From Micromussa lordhowensis (Eukaryota > Cnidaria > Anthozoa > Scleractinia > Lobophylliidae), in contig OZ026598.1 in the NCBI GenBank assembly GCA_964020085.1, positions 15,024,930 through 15,088,929 of the forward strand: 64,000 nucleotides of DNA, read 5' to 3'. The notes beneath the pieces were generated by a model that was given only the letters and a program-made list of their open reading frames with translations, was not told the origin of the DNA and did not search any database. The first letter of the stretch is position 1; each line of letters opens with the position of its first letter. The position numbers and the translations under genes are program-made. Of the stretch, positions 1 through 10,050 are shown one piece after another.

Positions 1-1438
1 TGGACACGGTCCACCGATAAGGCAAACTGATCTTTCTTCTCATGACGGCTGGTCTCATTATATTTTGTAAACGCAATTTAGAATATTAATAAAATAAATC
101 TTGAAAGTTGCTTCTTCTTGCGATAATACTAACAAAAAACTAAAGTCGTGGAACTTTTACAACAAGCCGCTGCCATTGGAGAAGCAGTTTGCGGAGTTGA
201 AATAGTTTATTTTTTTTCCCTCATTCGACATTAGAAAACTATTATCTTTGTTATTTACCCTTACCTTTCATCGCAGCGATTCTTAGTAAAGTGTCCAATG
301 ACATTGCTGACAGCAATGAACGCTAACCAGCAAGTGACGAAAACCATTTTCTGTGTTGACAGCCGAAACTCTAGCCACAACGGAAAACCTGAATTTGTTC
401 TGAAGACTAAAGTGACTGTGTCATAATAAACGTTGCGATCTTGCGCGCGCGATAGAATGTGGTGTTGCTAGTTTGATTGTGGAGAACATTTTATAGAAGA
501 GGCCAGAAGAAGGGGAAAACTATAGCGGAAGAAGCTGAGGACTCAAAGATGTCGCTGTCCATTTGGCATGAAAGTCTTGCACGCTTTCTACCCATTATGA
601 ACCTGCATTCACATTCAGATGCAGGCCATGTAGGTACATGTGAAGGAAATTGAGAGAGAGAATACTGTTAAACATGTATTGTTTTAAGAGTTTTATTATT
701 GAATATTGCATGAGTTTTTAAGAGAGATGTGTGTGTTGTATTGGAGTGAACGTACCGCCCAACCATCCGGGTGATATCGCGCTTATATAGAGAAAGAACA
801 AAGACTTGTCTGAGAACCAATGAGGGTGCACTGTCAAACCGGTCAGACTGGGTTCGAGACCGGTTGGATTTGATGATTCAAAATGGCGGACATAGCTTGT
901 TGGAATCAGGTCAAACCGGTTTTAAGGAGATGATTTAAACGTAACGGAAAACATTTCCTTGGTGCATTGCTGGAATCTATCAAAGTTCTCAGCCGTCTAT
1001 AAACAAAACGTATCACCTTAGTTAGACATTTCTTCACAAGAACATAAGTTAGAACAACTACCTATTGTTACACTCTCCTAATCGAAATCATTTGAGCTTT
1101 AATTCGCAATTACTCTCGTATTATTTTAATCGTTTTTGAGTTCCTCGAGAGATAAATTTCTCCTTTTGTAGCAAACCTCAGTGAAAGATGTTTCTGTTGG
1201 TTTCCGGCCAACAAATCTCTATAAATTTGGCTTCTCCGCGTATCTTGCAGAAGAAAAATTGCTGTGACCTGGATGTTGGCGAGAGTCTTTGCCATAGTTA
1301 CCTTCTTTCTTTTCTCAGATTCTGGACTTCATCTACTGAACAGTTTTGATTTATATTTTGAATGGCGTGACACTGAAAACCGGCAACAAATGTTCCGCGC
1401 CAACTCGCCACGCGACCCTTTTGTTTACACTGTCGCCA
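1..1438 (+). repeat. Monomer U1, 1438 bp
   Basis: This unit has private substitutions: T at 372 (CTAGCC where others have CCAGCC), C at 1075 (CACTCTCC), and G at 1275. The last makes an ATG in the plus-strand frame where all other units have ATC. It shares A1210 (GGCCAACA) only with U2. It has TTGGAATC near 900, as do U4, U8, U10 and U12. Confidence 0.97.
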
Positions 1439-1525
1439 TGGACACGGTCCACCGATAAGGCAAACTGATCTTTCTTCTCATGACGGCTGGTCTCATTATA
1501 TTTTGTAAACGCAATTTAGAATATT

Positions 1526-1536
1526 AATAAAATAAA
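1526..1536 (+). promoter_or_regulatory. Two overlapping AATAAA signals (shown in U2)
   Basis: AATAAAATAAA contains two canonical polyadenylation hexamers sharing one A. It directly follows the TAA that would close the extended plus-strand frame in haplotype A units. The same sequence is in every unit at positions 88-98. Known role: AATAAA is the animal poly(A) signal. Whether these are used is unknown, and AT-rich DNA yields this hexamer by chance. Confidence 0.35.
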
Positions 1537-1641
1537 TCTTGAAAGTTGCTTCTTCTTGCGATAATACTAACAAAAAACTAAAGTCGTGGAACTTTTACAA
1601 CAAGCCGCTGCCATTGGAGAAGCAGTTTGCGGAGTTGAAAT

Positions 1642-1655
1642 AGTTTATTTTTTTT
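1642..1655 (+). repeat. Variable T tract (shown in U2)
   Basis: The tract shows at least four haplotypes: GTTTATTTTTTTT in most units, an uninterrupted run in U9, U10 and U15-U18, TTTTTTTTCTTT in U32-U35, and GTTAATTTTTTT in U27-U28. Much of the one-base length variation between units arises here. The haplotypes track the higher-order families. Confidence 0.9.
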
Positions 1656-1739
1656 CCCTCATTCGACATTAGAAAACTATTATCTTTGTTATTTACCCTT
1701 ACCTTTCATCGCAGCGATTCTTAGTAAAGTGTCCAATGA

Positions 1740-1756
1740 CATTGCTGACAGCAATG
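1740..1756. repeat. 17 bp palindrome (shown in U2)
   Basis: CATTGCTG-A-CAGCAATG is a perfect inverted repeat with a single central base, conserved in nearly all units (broken in U10). The TGCTGA core resembles a Maf/bZIP half-site, but the spacing differs from the usual 13-14 bp element. It could bind a dimeric protein or be fortuitous. Confidence 0.6.
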
Positions 1757-1880
1757 AACGCTAACCAGCAAGTGACGAAAACCATTTTCTGTGTTGACAG
1801 CCGAAACTCCAGCCACAACGGAAAACCTGAATTTGTTCTGAAGACTAAAGTGACTGTGTCATAATAAACGTTGCGATCTT

Positions 1881-1889
1881 GCGCGCGCG
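1881..1889. other. Alternating GC tract (shown in U2)
   Basis: GCGCGCGCG, nine alternating bases, is the most CpG-dense spot of the unit and a potential Z-DNA former. It is a hotspot of variation in U37-U44: TGTGCGCGCG, GCGCGCAAT and GCACGCGCAAT are all C-to-T or G-to-A changes at CpG. Confidence 0.6.
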
Positions 1890-2039
1890 ATAGAATGTGG
1901 TGTTGCTAGTTTGATTGTGGAGAACATTTTATAGAAGAGGCCAGAAGAAGGGGAAAACTATAGCGGAAGAAGCTGAGGACTCAAAGATGTCGCTGTCCAT
2001 TTGGCATGAAAGTCTTGCACGCTTTCTACCCATTATGAA

Positions 2040-2078
2040 CCTGCATTCACATTCAGATGCAGGCCATGTAGGTACATG
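2040..2078. repeat. Two adjacent inverted repeats (shown in U2)
   Basis: CCTGCAT and ATGCAGG (2040-2046 and 2057-2063) form a 7 bp stem with a 10-base loop. One base later CATGTA-GG-TACATG (2065-2078) forms a second inverted repeat. Haplotype A (GATGTAGG) weakens the first and U6-U7 (GTAGGCACA) break the second. No RNA family is recognised. Confidence 0.55.
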
Positions 2079-2221
2079 TGAAGGAAATTGAGAGAGAGAA
2101 TACTGTTAAACATGTATTGTTTTAAGAGTTTTATTATTGAATATTGCATGAGTTTTTAAGAGAGATGTGTGTGTTGTATTGGAGTGAACGTACCGCCCAA
2201 CCATCCGGGTGATATCGCGCT

Positions 2222-2360
2222 TATATAGAGAAAGAACAAAGACTTGTCTGAGAACCAATGAGGGTGCACTGTCAAACCGGTCAGACTGGGTTCGAGACCG
2301 GTTGGATTTGATGATTCAAAATGGCGGACATAGCTTGTTGGGATCAGGTCAAACCGGTTT
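2222..2360. promoter_or_regulatory. Promoter-like motif block: TATA, CCAAT, ACCGGT, YY1-like (shown in U2)
   Basis: Within about 140 bp lie TATATA (2222-2227; reads CTATATAAGC on the minus strand), CCAAT (2255-2259), the ACCGGT hairpin (2275-2303), CAAAATGGCGGA (2317-2328) and AAACCGGTTT (2351-2360). CAAAATGGCGGC is close to the known YY1 consensus, and AACCGGTT is the known Grainyhead/CP2 family palindrome. On the minus strand the order YY1, CCAAT, TATA would be upstream to downstream, with ATTGG about 33 bp before TATA. On the plus strand YY1-like motifs typically lie near a transcription start. Direction is unresolved and no clear initiator is seen 30 bp from TATA. Unit coordinates 784-922. 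Confidence 0.4.
2275..2303. repeat. ACCGGT inverted repeat with B-box-like loop (shown in U2)
   Basis: AACCGGTC and GACCGGTT are perfect 8 bp arms around a 13-base loop. GGTTCGAGACC (2289-2299), across loop and arm, fits the RNA polymerase III B-box consensus GGTTCGANNCC, but I find no A-box at the usual distance upstream and no tRNA cloverleaf. The 11-mer GTCAAACCGGT starting at 2271 recurs at 2348, 77 bp on. U9 breaks the right arm. Confidence 0.6.
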
Positions 2361-2371
2361 TAAGGAGATGA
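2321..2371 (+). other. Short ATG frame inside the YY1-like motif (shown in U2)
   Basis: The ATG of CAAAATGGCGG, with A at -3 and G at +4, opens 16 codons (MADIACWDQ...) before TGA. It is the best-placed plus-strand ATG downstream of the TATA/CCAAT block but too short to call a gene. U12 has ATA in place of this ATG, and in U32 and U34 the 450 bp copy restarts one base after its A. Confidence 0.15.
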
Positions 2372-2547
2372 TTTAAACGTAACGGAAAACATTTCCTTGG
2401 TGCATTGCTGGAATCTATCAAAGTTCTCAGCCGTCTATAAACAAAACGTATCACCTTAGTTAGACATTTCTTCACAAGAACATAAGTTAGAACAACTACC
2501 TATTGTTACACTGTCCTAATCGAAATCATTTGAGCTTTAATTCGCAA

Positions 2548-2733
2548 TTACTCTCGTATTATTTTAATCGTTTTTGAGTTCCTCGAGAGATAAATTTCTC
2601 CTTTTGTAGCAAACCTCAGTGAAAGATGTTTCTGTTGGTTTCCGGCCAACAAATCTCTATAAATTTGGCTTCTCCGCGTATCTTGCAGAAGAAAAATTGC
2701 TGTGACCTGGATCTTGGCGAGAGTCTTTGCCAT
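2548..2733 (-). other. Minus-strand ATG frame, 61 codons (shown in U2)
   Basis: It starts AACTATGGCAAAG (A at -3, G at +4) and encodes a basic, Lys/Arg-rich peptide of 61 residues with a short hydrophobic stretch (AIFLL) near residues 13-17. It is intact in every unit except U30, where a 2 bp insertion shifts it. Units differ by few residues: Leu to Ser at position 29 after U2, Asp to Asn in U9, Ile to Val in U41 and U44. Just upstream, GAAG|GTAACT looks like a splice donor. No family is recognised. Array homogenisation alone explains the conservation. Confidence 0.2.
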
Positions 2734-2896
2734 AGTTACCTTCTTTCTTTTCTCAGATTCTGGACTTCATCTACTGAACAGTTTTGATTTATATTTTGAA
2801 TGGCGTGACACTGAAAACCGGCAACAAATGTTCCGCGCCAACTCGCCACGCGACCCTTTTGTTTACACTGTCGCCATGGACACGGTCCACCGATAA
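2663..2896 (+). other. Plus-strand open frame, 77 codons, no ATG near its start (shown in U2)
   Basis: The frame opens after a TAA and closes at CGATAA, 20 bases into the next unit. Its first ATG is 43 codons before no domain I can name; only U1 has an earlier ATG. The hydrophobic stretch (VFAIVTFFLFS) is the translation of a pyrimidine tract and may not be protein at all. The part after it is hydrophilic and not recognised. Confidence 0.15.
2739..2756 (+). other. 3' splice-site-like pyrimidine tract (shown in U2)
   Basis: CCTTCTTTCTTTTCTCAG is a strong match to an animal splice acceptor. No branch point or paired donor could be established. GATCAG|GTCAAA at about 2347 is the nearest weak donor, but joining it here leads to a stop within a few codons. 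Present in every unit at 1301-1318. Confidence 0.3.
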
Positions 2897-4314
2897 GGCA
2901 AACTGATCTTTCTTCTCATGACGGCTGGTCTCATTATATTTTGTAAACGCAATTTAGAATATTAATAAAATAAATCTTGAAAGTTGCTTCTTCTTGCGAT
3001 AATACTAACAAAAAACTAAAGTCGTGGAACTTTTACAACAAGCCGCTGCCATTGGAGAAGCAGTTTGCGGAGTTGAAATAGTTTATTTTTTTTCCCTCAT
3101 TCGACATTAGAAAACTATTATCTTTGTTATTTACCCTTACCTTTCATCGCAGCGATCCTTAGTAAAGTGTCCAATGACATTGCTGACAGCAATGAACGCT
3201 AACCAGCAAGTGACGAAAACCATTTTCTGTGTTGACAGCCGAAACTCCAGCCACAACGGAAAACCTGAATTTGTTCTGAAGACTAAAGTGACTGTGTCAT
3301 AATAAACGTTGCGATCTTGCGCGCGCGATAGAATGTGGTGTTGCTAGTTTGATTGTGGAGAACATTTTATAGAAGAGGCCAGAAGAAGGGGAAAATTATA
3401 GCGGAAGAAGCTGAGGACTCAAAGATGTCGCTGTCCATTTGGCATGAAAGTCTTGCACGCTTTCTACCCATTATGAACCTGCATTCACATTCAGATGCAG
3501 GCCATGTAGGTACATGTGAAGGAAATTGAGAGAGAGAATACTGTTAAACATGTATTGTTTTAAGAGTTTTATTATTGAATATTGCATGAGTTTTTAAGAG
3601 AGATGTGTGTGTTGTATTGGAGTGAACGTACCGCCCAACCATCCGGGTGATATCGCGCTTATATAGAGAAAGAACAAAGACTTGTCTGAGAACCAATGAG
3701 GGTGCACTGTCAAACCGGTCAGACTGGGTTCGAGACCGGTTGGATTTGATGATTCAAAATGGCGGACATAGCTTGTTGGGATCAGGTCAAACCGGTTTTA
3801 AGGAGATGATTTAAACGTAACGGAAAACATTTCCTTGGTGCATTGCTGGAATCTATCAAAGTTCTCAGCCGTCTATAAACAAAACGTATCACCTTAGTTA
3901 GACATTTCTTCACAAGAACATAAGTTAGAACAACTACCTATTGTTACACTGTCCTAATCGAAATCATTTGAGCTTTAATTCGCAATTACTCTCGTATTAT
4001 TTTAATCGTTTTTGAGTTCCTCGAGAGATAAATTTCTCCTTTTGTAGCAAACCTCAGTGAAAGATGTTTCTGTTGGTTTCCGGCCGACAAATCTCTATAA
4101 ATTTGGCTTCTCCGCGTATCTTGCAGAAGAAAAATTGCTGTGACCTGGATCTTGGCGAGAGTCTTTGCCATAGTTACCTTCTTTCTTTTCTCAGATTCTG
4201 GACTTCATCTACTGAACAGTTTTGATTTATATTTTGAATGGCGTGACACTGAAAACCGGCAACAAATGTTCCGCGCCAACTCGCCACGCGACCCTTTTGT
4301 TTACACTGTCGCCA
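2877..4314 (+). repeat. Monomer U3, 1438 bp
   Basis: First unit with the standard GGCCGACA. Private T-to-C at 3157 (GCGATCCTT) and AAAATTATAG near 3394. Confidence 0.97.
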
Positions 4315-5752
4315 TGGACACGGTCCACCGATAAGGCAAACTGATCTTTCTTCTCATAACGGCTGGTCTCATTATATTTTGTAAACGCAATTTAGAATAT
4401 TAATAAAATAAATCTTGCAAGTTGCTTCTTCTTGCGATAATACTAACAAAAAACTAAAGTCGTGGAACTTTTACAACAAGCCGCTGCCATTGGAGAAGCA
4501 GTTTGCGGAGTTGAAATAGTTTATTTTTTTTCCCTCATTCGACATTAGAAAACTATTATCTTTGTTATTTACCCTTACCTTTCATCGCAGCGATTCTTAG
4601 TAAAGTGTCCAATGACATTGCTGACAGCAATGAACGCTAACCAGCAAGTGACGAAAACCATTTTCTGTGTTGACAGCCGAAACTCCAGCCACAACGGAAA
4701 ACCTGAATTTGTTCTGAAGACTAAAGTGACTGTGTCATAATAAACGTTGCGATCTTGCGCGCGCGATAGAATGTGGTGTTGCTAGTTTGATTGTGGAGAA
4801 CATTTTATAGAAGAGGCCAGAAGAAGGGGAAAACTATAGCGGAAGAAGCTGAGGACTCAAAGATGTCACTGTCCATTTGGCATGAAAGTCTTGCACGCTT
4901 TCTACCCATTATGAACCTGCATTCACATTCAGATGCAGGCCATGTAGGTACATGTGAAGGAAATTGAGAGAGAGAATACTGTTAAACATGTATTGTTTTA
5001 AGAGTTTTATTATTGAATATTGCATGAGTTTTTAAGAGAGATGTGTGTGTTGTATTGGAGTGAACGTACCGCCCAACCATCCGGGTGATATCGCGCTTAT
5101 ATAGAGAAAGAACAAAGACTTGTCTGAGAACCAATGAGGGTGCACTGTCAAACCGGTCAGACTGGGTTCGAGACCGGTTGGATTTGATGATTCAAAATGG
5201 CGGACATAGCTTGTTGGAATCAGGTCAAACCGGTTTTAAGGAGATGATTTAAACGTAACGGAAAACATTTCCTTGGTGCATTGCTGGAATCTATCAAAGT
5301 TCTCAGCCGTCTATAAACAAAACGTATCACCTTAGTTAGACATTTCTTCACAAGAACATAAGTTAGAACAACTACCTATTGTTACACTGTCCTAATCGAA
5401 ATCATTTGAGCTTTAATTCGCAATTACTCTCGTATTATTTTAATCGTTTTTGAGTTCCTCGAGAGATAAATTTCTCCTTTTGTAGCAAACCTCAGTGAAA
5501 GATGTTTCTGTTGGTTTCCGGCCGACAAATCTCTATAAATTTGGCTTCTCCGCGTATCTTGCAGAAGAAAAATTGCTGTGACCTGGATCTTGGCGAGAGT
5601 CTTTGCCATAGTTACCTTCTTTCTTTTCTCAGATTCTGGACTTCATCTACTGAACAGTTTTGATTTATATTTTGAATGGCGTGACACTGAAAACCGGCAA
5701 CAAATGTTCCGCGCCAACTCGCCACGCGACCCTTTTGTTTACACTGTCGCCA
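4315..5752 (+). repeat. Monomer U4, 1438 bp
   Basis: First unit with ATAACGG instead of ATGACGG. Private C at 4418 (CTTGCAAG) and a CpG-to-CpA change at 4868 (GATGTCACT). TTGGAATC near 5216. Confidence 0.97.
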
Positions 5753-7174
5753 TGGACACGGTCCACCGATAAGGCAAACTGATCTTTCTTCTCATAACGG
5801 CTGGTCTCATTATATTTTGTAAACGCAATTTAGAATATTAATAAAATAAATCTTGAAAGTTGCTTCTTCTTGCGATAATACTAACAAAAAACTAAAGTCG
5901 TGGAACTTTTACAACAAGCCGCTGCCATTGGAGAAGCAGTTTGCGGAGTTGAAATAGTTTATTTTTTTTCCTCATTCGACATTAGAAAACTATTATCTTT
6001 GTTATTTACCCTTACCTTTCATCGCAGCGATTCTTAGTAAAGTGTCCAATGACATTGCTGACAGCAATGAACGCTAACCAGCAAGTGACGAAAACCATTT
6101 TCTGTGTTGACAGCCGAAACTCCAGCCACAACGGAAAACCTGAATTTGTTCTGAAGACTAAAGTGACTGTGTCATAATAAACGTTGCGATCTTGCGCGCG
6201 CGATAGAATGTGGTGTTGCTAGTTTGATTGTGGAGAACATTTTATAGAAGAGGCCAGAAGAAGGGGAAAATTATAGCGGAAGAAGCTGAGGACTCAAAGA
6301 TGTCGCTGTCCATTTGGCATGAAAGTCTTGCACGCTTTCTACCCATTATGAACCTGCATTCACATTCAGATGCAGGCCATGTAGGTACATGTGAAGGAAA
6401 TTGAGAGAGAGAATACTGTTATTTTTATTATTGAATATTGCATGAGTTTTTAAGAGAGATCGATGTGTGTGTTGTATTGGAGTGAACGTACCGCCCAACC
6501 ATCCGGGTGATATCGCGCTTATATAGAGAAAGAACAAAGACTTGTCTGAGAACCAATGAGGGTGCACTGTCAAACCGGTCAGACTGGGTTCGAGACCGGT
6601 TGGATTTGATGATTCAAAATGGCGGACATAGCTTGTTGGGATCAGGTCAAACCGGTTTTAAGGAGATGATTTAAACGTAACGGAAAACATTTCCTTGGTG
6701 CATTGCTGGAATCTATCAAAGTTCTCAGCCGTCTATAAACAAAACGTATCACCTTAGTTAGACATTTCTTCACAAGAACATAAGTTAGAACAACTACCTA
6801 TTGTTACACTGTCCTAATCGAAATCATTTGAGCTTTAATTCGCAATTACTCTCGTATTATTTTAATCGTTTTTGAGTTCCTCGAGAGATAAATTTCTCCT
6901 TTTGTAGCAAACCTCAGTGAAAGATGTTTCTGTTGGTTTCCGGCCGACAAATCTCTATAAATTTGGCTTCTCCGCGTATCTTGCAGAAGAAAAATTGCTG
7001 TGACCTGGATCTTGGCGAGAGTCTTTGCCATAGTTACCTTCTTTCTTTTCTCAGATTCTGGACTTCATCTACTGAACAGTTTTGATTTATATTTTGAATG
7101 GCGTGACACTGAAAACCGGCAACAAATGTTCCGCGCCAACTCGCCACGCGACCCTTTTGTTTACACTGTCGCCA
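5753..7174 (+). repeat. Monomer U5, 1422 bp, deletion variant
   Basis: Three indels explain the length. One C is lost after the T tract near 5970. Twenty-four bases after CTGTT are replaced by five (ATTTT) near 6420, a net loss of 19. CGAT is inserted at 6461-6464. The same 24-to-5 replacement recurs in U11 and U14, with a T-rich version in U13. Confidence 0.97.
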
Positions 7175-8612
7175 TGGACACGGTCCACCGATAAGGCAAA
7201 CTGATCTTTCTTCTCATAACGGCTGGTCTCATTATATTTTGTAAACGCAATTTAGAATATTAATAAAATAAATCTTGAAAGTTGCTTCTTCTTGCGATAA
7301 TACTAACAAAAAACTAAAGTCGTGGAACTTTTACAACAAGCCGCTGCCATTGGAGAAGCAGTTTGCGGAGTTGAAATAGTTTATTTTTTTTCCCTCATTC
7401 GACATTAGAAAACTATTATCTTTGTTATTTACCCTTACCTTTCATCGCAGCGATTCTTAGTAAAGTGTCCAATGACATTGCTGACAGCAATGAACGCTAA
7501 CCAGCAAGTGACGAAAACCATTTTCTGTGTTGACAGCCGAAACTCCAGCCACAACGGAAAACCTGAATTTGTTCTGAAGACTAAAGTGACTGTGTCATAA
7601 TAAACGTTGCGATCTTGCGCGCGCGATAGAATGTGGTGTTGCTAGTTTGATTGTGGAGAACATTTTATAGAAGAGGCCAGAAGAAGGGGAAAACTATAGC
7701 GGAAGAAGCTGAGGACTCAAAGATGTCGCTGTCCATTTGGCATGAAAGTCTTGCACGCTTTCTACCCATTATGAACCTGCATTCACATTCAGATGCAGGC
7801 CATGTAGGCACATGTGAAGGAAATTGAGAGAGAGAATACTGTTAAACATGTATTGTTTTAAGAGTTTTATTATTGAATATTGCATGAGTTTTTAAGAGAG
7901 ATGTGTGTGTTGTATTGGAGTGAACGTACCGCCCAACCATCCGGGTGATATCGCGCTTATATAGAGAAAGAACAAAGACTTGTCTGAGAACCAATGAGGG
8001 TGCACTGTCAAACCGGTCAGACTGGGTTCGAGACCGGTTGGATTTGATGATTCAAAATGGCGGACATAGCTTGTTGGGATCAGGTCAAACCGGTTTTAAG
8101 GAGATGATTTAAACGTAACGGAAAACATTTCCTTGGTGCATTGCTGGAATCTATCAAAGTTCTCAGCCGTCTATAAACAAAACGTATCACCTTAGTTAGA
8201 CATTTCTTCACAAGAACATAAGTTAGAACAACTACCTATTGTTACACTGTCCTAATCGAAATCATTTGAGCTTTAATTCGCAATTACTCTCGTATTATTT
8301 TAATCGTTTTTGAGTTCCTCGAGAGATAAATTTCTCCTTTTGTAGCAAACCTCAGTGAAAGATGTTTCTGTTGGTTTCCGGCCGACAAATCTCTATAAAT
8401 TTGGCTTCTCCGCGTATCTTGCAGAAGAAAAATTGCTGTGACCTGGATCTTGGCGAGAGTCTTTGCCATAGTTACCTTCTTTCTTTTCTCAGATTCTGGA
8501 CTTCATCTACTGAACAGTTTTGATTTATATTTTGAATGGCGTGACACTGAAAACCGGCAACAAATGTTCCGCGCCAACTCGCCACGCGACCCTTTTGTTT
8601 ACACTGTCGCCA
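7175..8612 (+). repeat. Monomer U6, 1438 bp
   Basis: Shares GTAGGCACA (C at 7809, others T) only with U7. This change breaks the CATGTA/TACATG inverted repeat. Confidence 0.97.
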
Positions 8613-10050
8613 TGGACACGGTCCACCGATAAGGCAAACTGATCTTTCTTCTCATAACGGCTGGTCTCATTATATTTTGTAAACGCAATTTAGAATATTA
8701 ATAAAATAAATCTTGAAAGTTGCTTCTTCTTGCGATAATACTAACAAAAAACTAAAGTCGTGGAACTTTTACAACAAGCCGCTGCGATTGGAGAAGCAGT
8801 TTGCGGAGTTGAAATAGTTTATTTTTTTTCCCTCATTCGACATTAGAAAACTATTATCTTTGTTATTTACCCTTACCTTTCATCGCAGCGATTCTTAGTA
8901 AAGTGTCCAATGACATTGCTGACAGCAATGAACGCTAACCAGCAAGTGACGAAAACCATTTTCTGTGTTGACAGCCGAAACTCCAGCCACAACGGAAAAC
9001 CTGAATTTGTTCTGAAGACTAAAGTGACTGTGTCATAATAAACGTTGCGATCTTGCGCGCGCGATAGAATGTGGTGTTGCTAGTTTGATTGTGGAGAACA
9101 TTTTATAGAAGAGGCCAGAAGAAGGGGAAAACTATAGCGGAAGAAGCTGAGGACTCAAAGATGTCGCTGTCCATTTGGCATGAAAGTCTTGCACGCTTTC
9201 TACCCATTATGAACCTGCATTCACATTCAGATGCAGGCCATGTAGGCACATGTGAAGGAAATTGAGAGAGAGAATACTGTTAAACATGTATTGTTTTAAG
9301 AGTTTTATTATTGAATATTGCATGAGTTTTTAAGAGAGATGTGTGTGTTGTATTGGAGTGAACGTACCGCCCAACCATCCGGGTGATATCGCGCTTATAT
9401 AGAGAAAGAACAAAGACTTGTCTGAGAACCAATGAGGGTGCACTGTCAAACCGGTCAGACTGGGTTCGAGACCGGTTGGATTTGATGATTCAAAATGGCG
9501 GACATAGCTTGTTGGGATCAGGTCAAACCGGTTTTAAGGAGATGATTTAAACGTAACGGAAAACATTTCCTTGGTGCATTGCTGGAATCTATCAAAGTTC
9601 TCAGCCGTCTATAAACAAAACGTATCACCTTAGTTAGACATTTCTTCACAAGAACATAAGTTAGAACAACTACCTATTGTTACACTGTCCTAATCGAAAT
9701 CATTTGAGCTTTAATTCGCAATTACTCTCGTATTATTTTAATCGTTTTTGAGTTCCTCGAGAGATAAATTTCTCCTTTTGTAGCAAACCTCAGTGAAAGA
9801 TGTTTCTGTTGGTTTCCGGCCGACAAATCTCTATAAATTTGGCTTCTCCGCGTATCTTGCAGAAGAAAAATTGCTGTGACCTGGATCTTGGCGAGAGTCT
9901 TTGCCATAGTTACCTTCTTTCTTTTCTCAGATTCTGGACTTCATCTACTGAACAGTTTTGATTTATATTTTGAATGGCGTGACACTGAAAACCGGCAACA
10001 AATGTTCCGCGCCAACTCGCCACGCGACCCTTTTGTTTACACTGTCGCCA
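8613..10050 (+). repeat. Monomer U7, 1438 bp
   Basis: Shares GTAGGCACA with U6, indicating a neighbour duplication. Private G near 8785 (GCTGCGATT). Confidence 0.97.

Larger units (their letters stand above)
1699..1905 (-). other. Minus-strand 68-codon open frame with signal-peptide-like start and splice-donor-like end
   Basis: This frame is open between a TAG and a TAA in essentially every unit. In U38, U39, U41 and U44 a TTG appears near its start, which is only a mutation and not a gained gene. Its first ATG (1785-1783) has A at -3 and G at +4. It begins a 28-residue stretch with a hydrophobic run (VFVTCWLAFIAV) resembling a secretory signal. The frame ends inside GAAAG|GTAAGG (exon end at 1703), a near-consensus 5' splice site, so it could be a first coding exon. 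I recognise no family and found no convincing second exon: the acceptor-like CGGTTTTCAG further along leads to a stop after a few codons. Chance is quite possible. Confidence 0.25.
1439..2876 (+). repeat. Monomer U2, 1438 bp (reference unit for motif positions)
   Basis: Close to the array consensus and of the modal length. It shares GGCCAACA (A at 2648) with U1, where every later unit reads GGCCGACA. It carries the ATGACGG variant near 1480. Internal motifs listed separately are placed on this copy; subtract 1438 for unit coordinates. Confidence 0.97.

Noticed and set aside
1264..1458. 64-codon plus-strand ORFs as real GTG-started genes in every unit
   Set aside because: GTG is not a usual eukaryotic start. 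The hydrophobic run is a pyrimidine tract that reads as a splice acceptor, and conservation follows from array homogeneity.
2275..2303. Possible tRNA or other polymerase III gene because of GGTTCGAGACC
   Set aside because: There is no A-box at a suitable upstream distance and no cloverleaf, and a TTTT terminator is only loosely placed. The B-box match sits in the ACCGGT hairpin.
2275..2360. CENP-B box (TTCGNNNNANNCGGG)
   Set aside because: TTCG occurs at TTCGAGACCGG and elsewhere, but never with the required A and CGGG spacing on either strand.
2548..2733. Resemblance of the 61-codon peptide's end (GEIYLSRNSKTIKII) to C-terminal parts of some retroelement ORF1/FP-like proteins
   Set aside because: The match is short, from memory, and the spacing of the conserved positions does not fit. 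A profile search would be needed.
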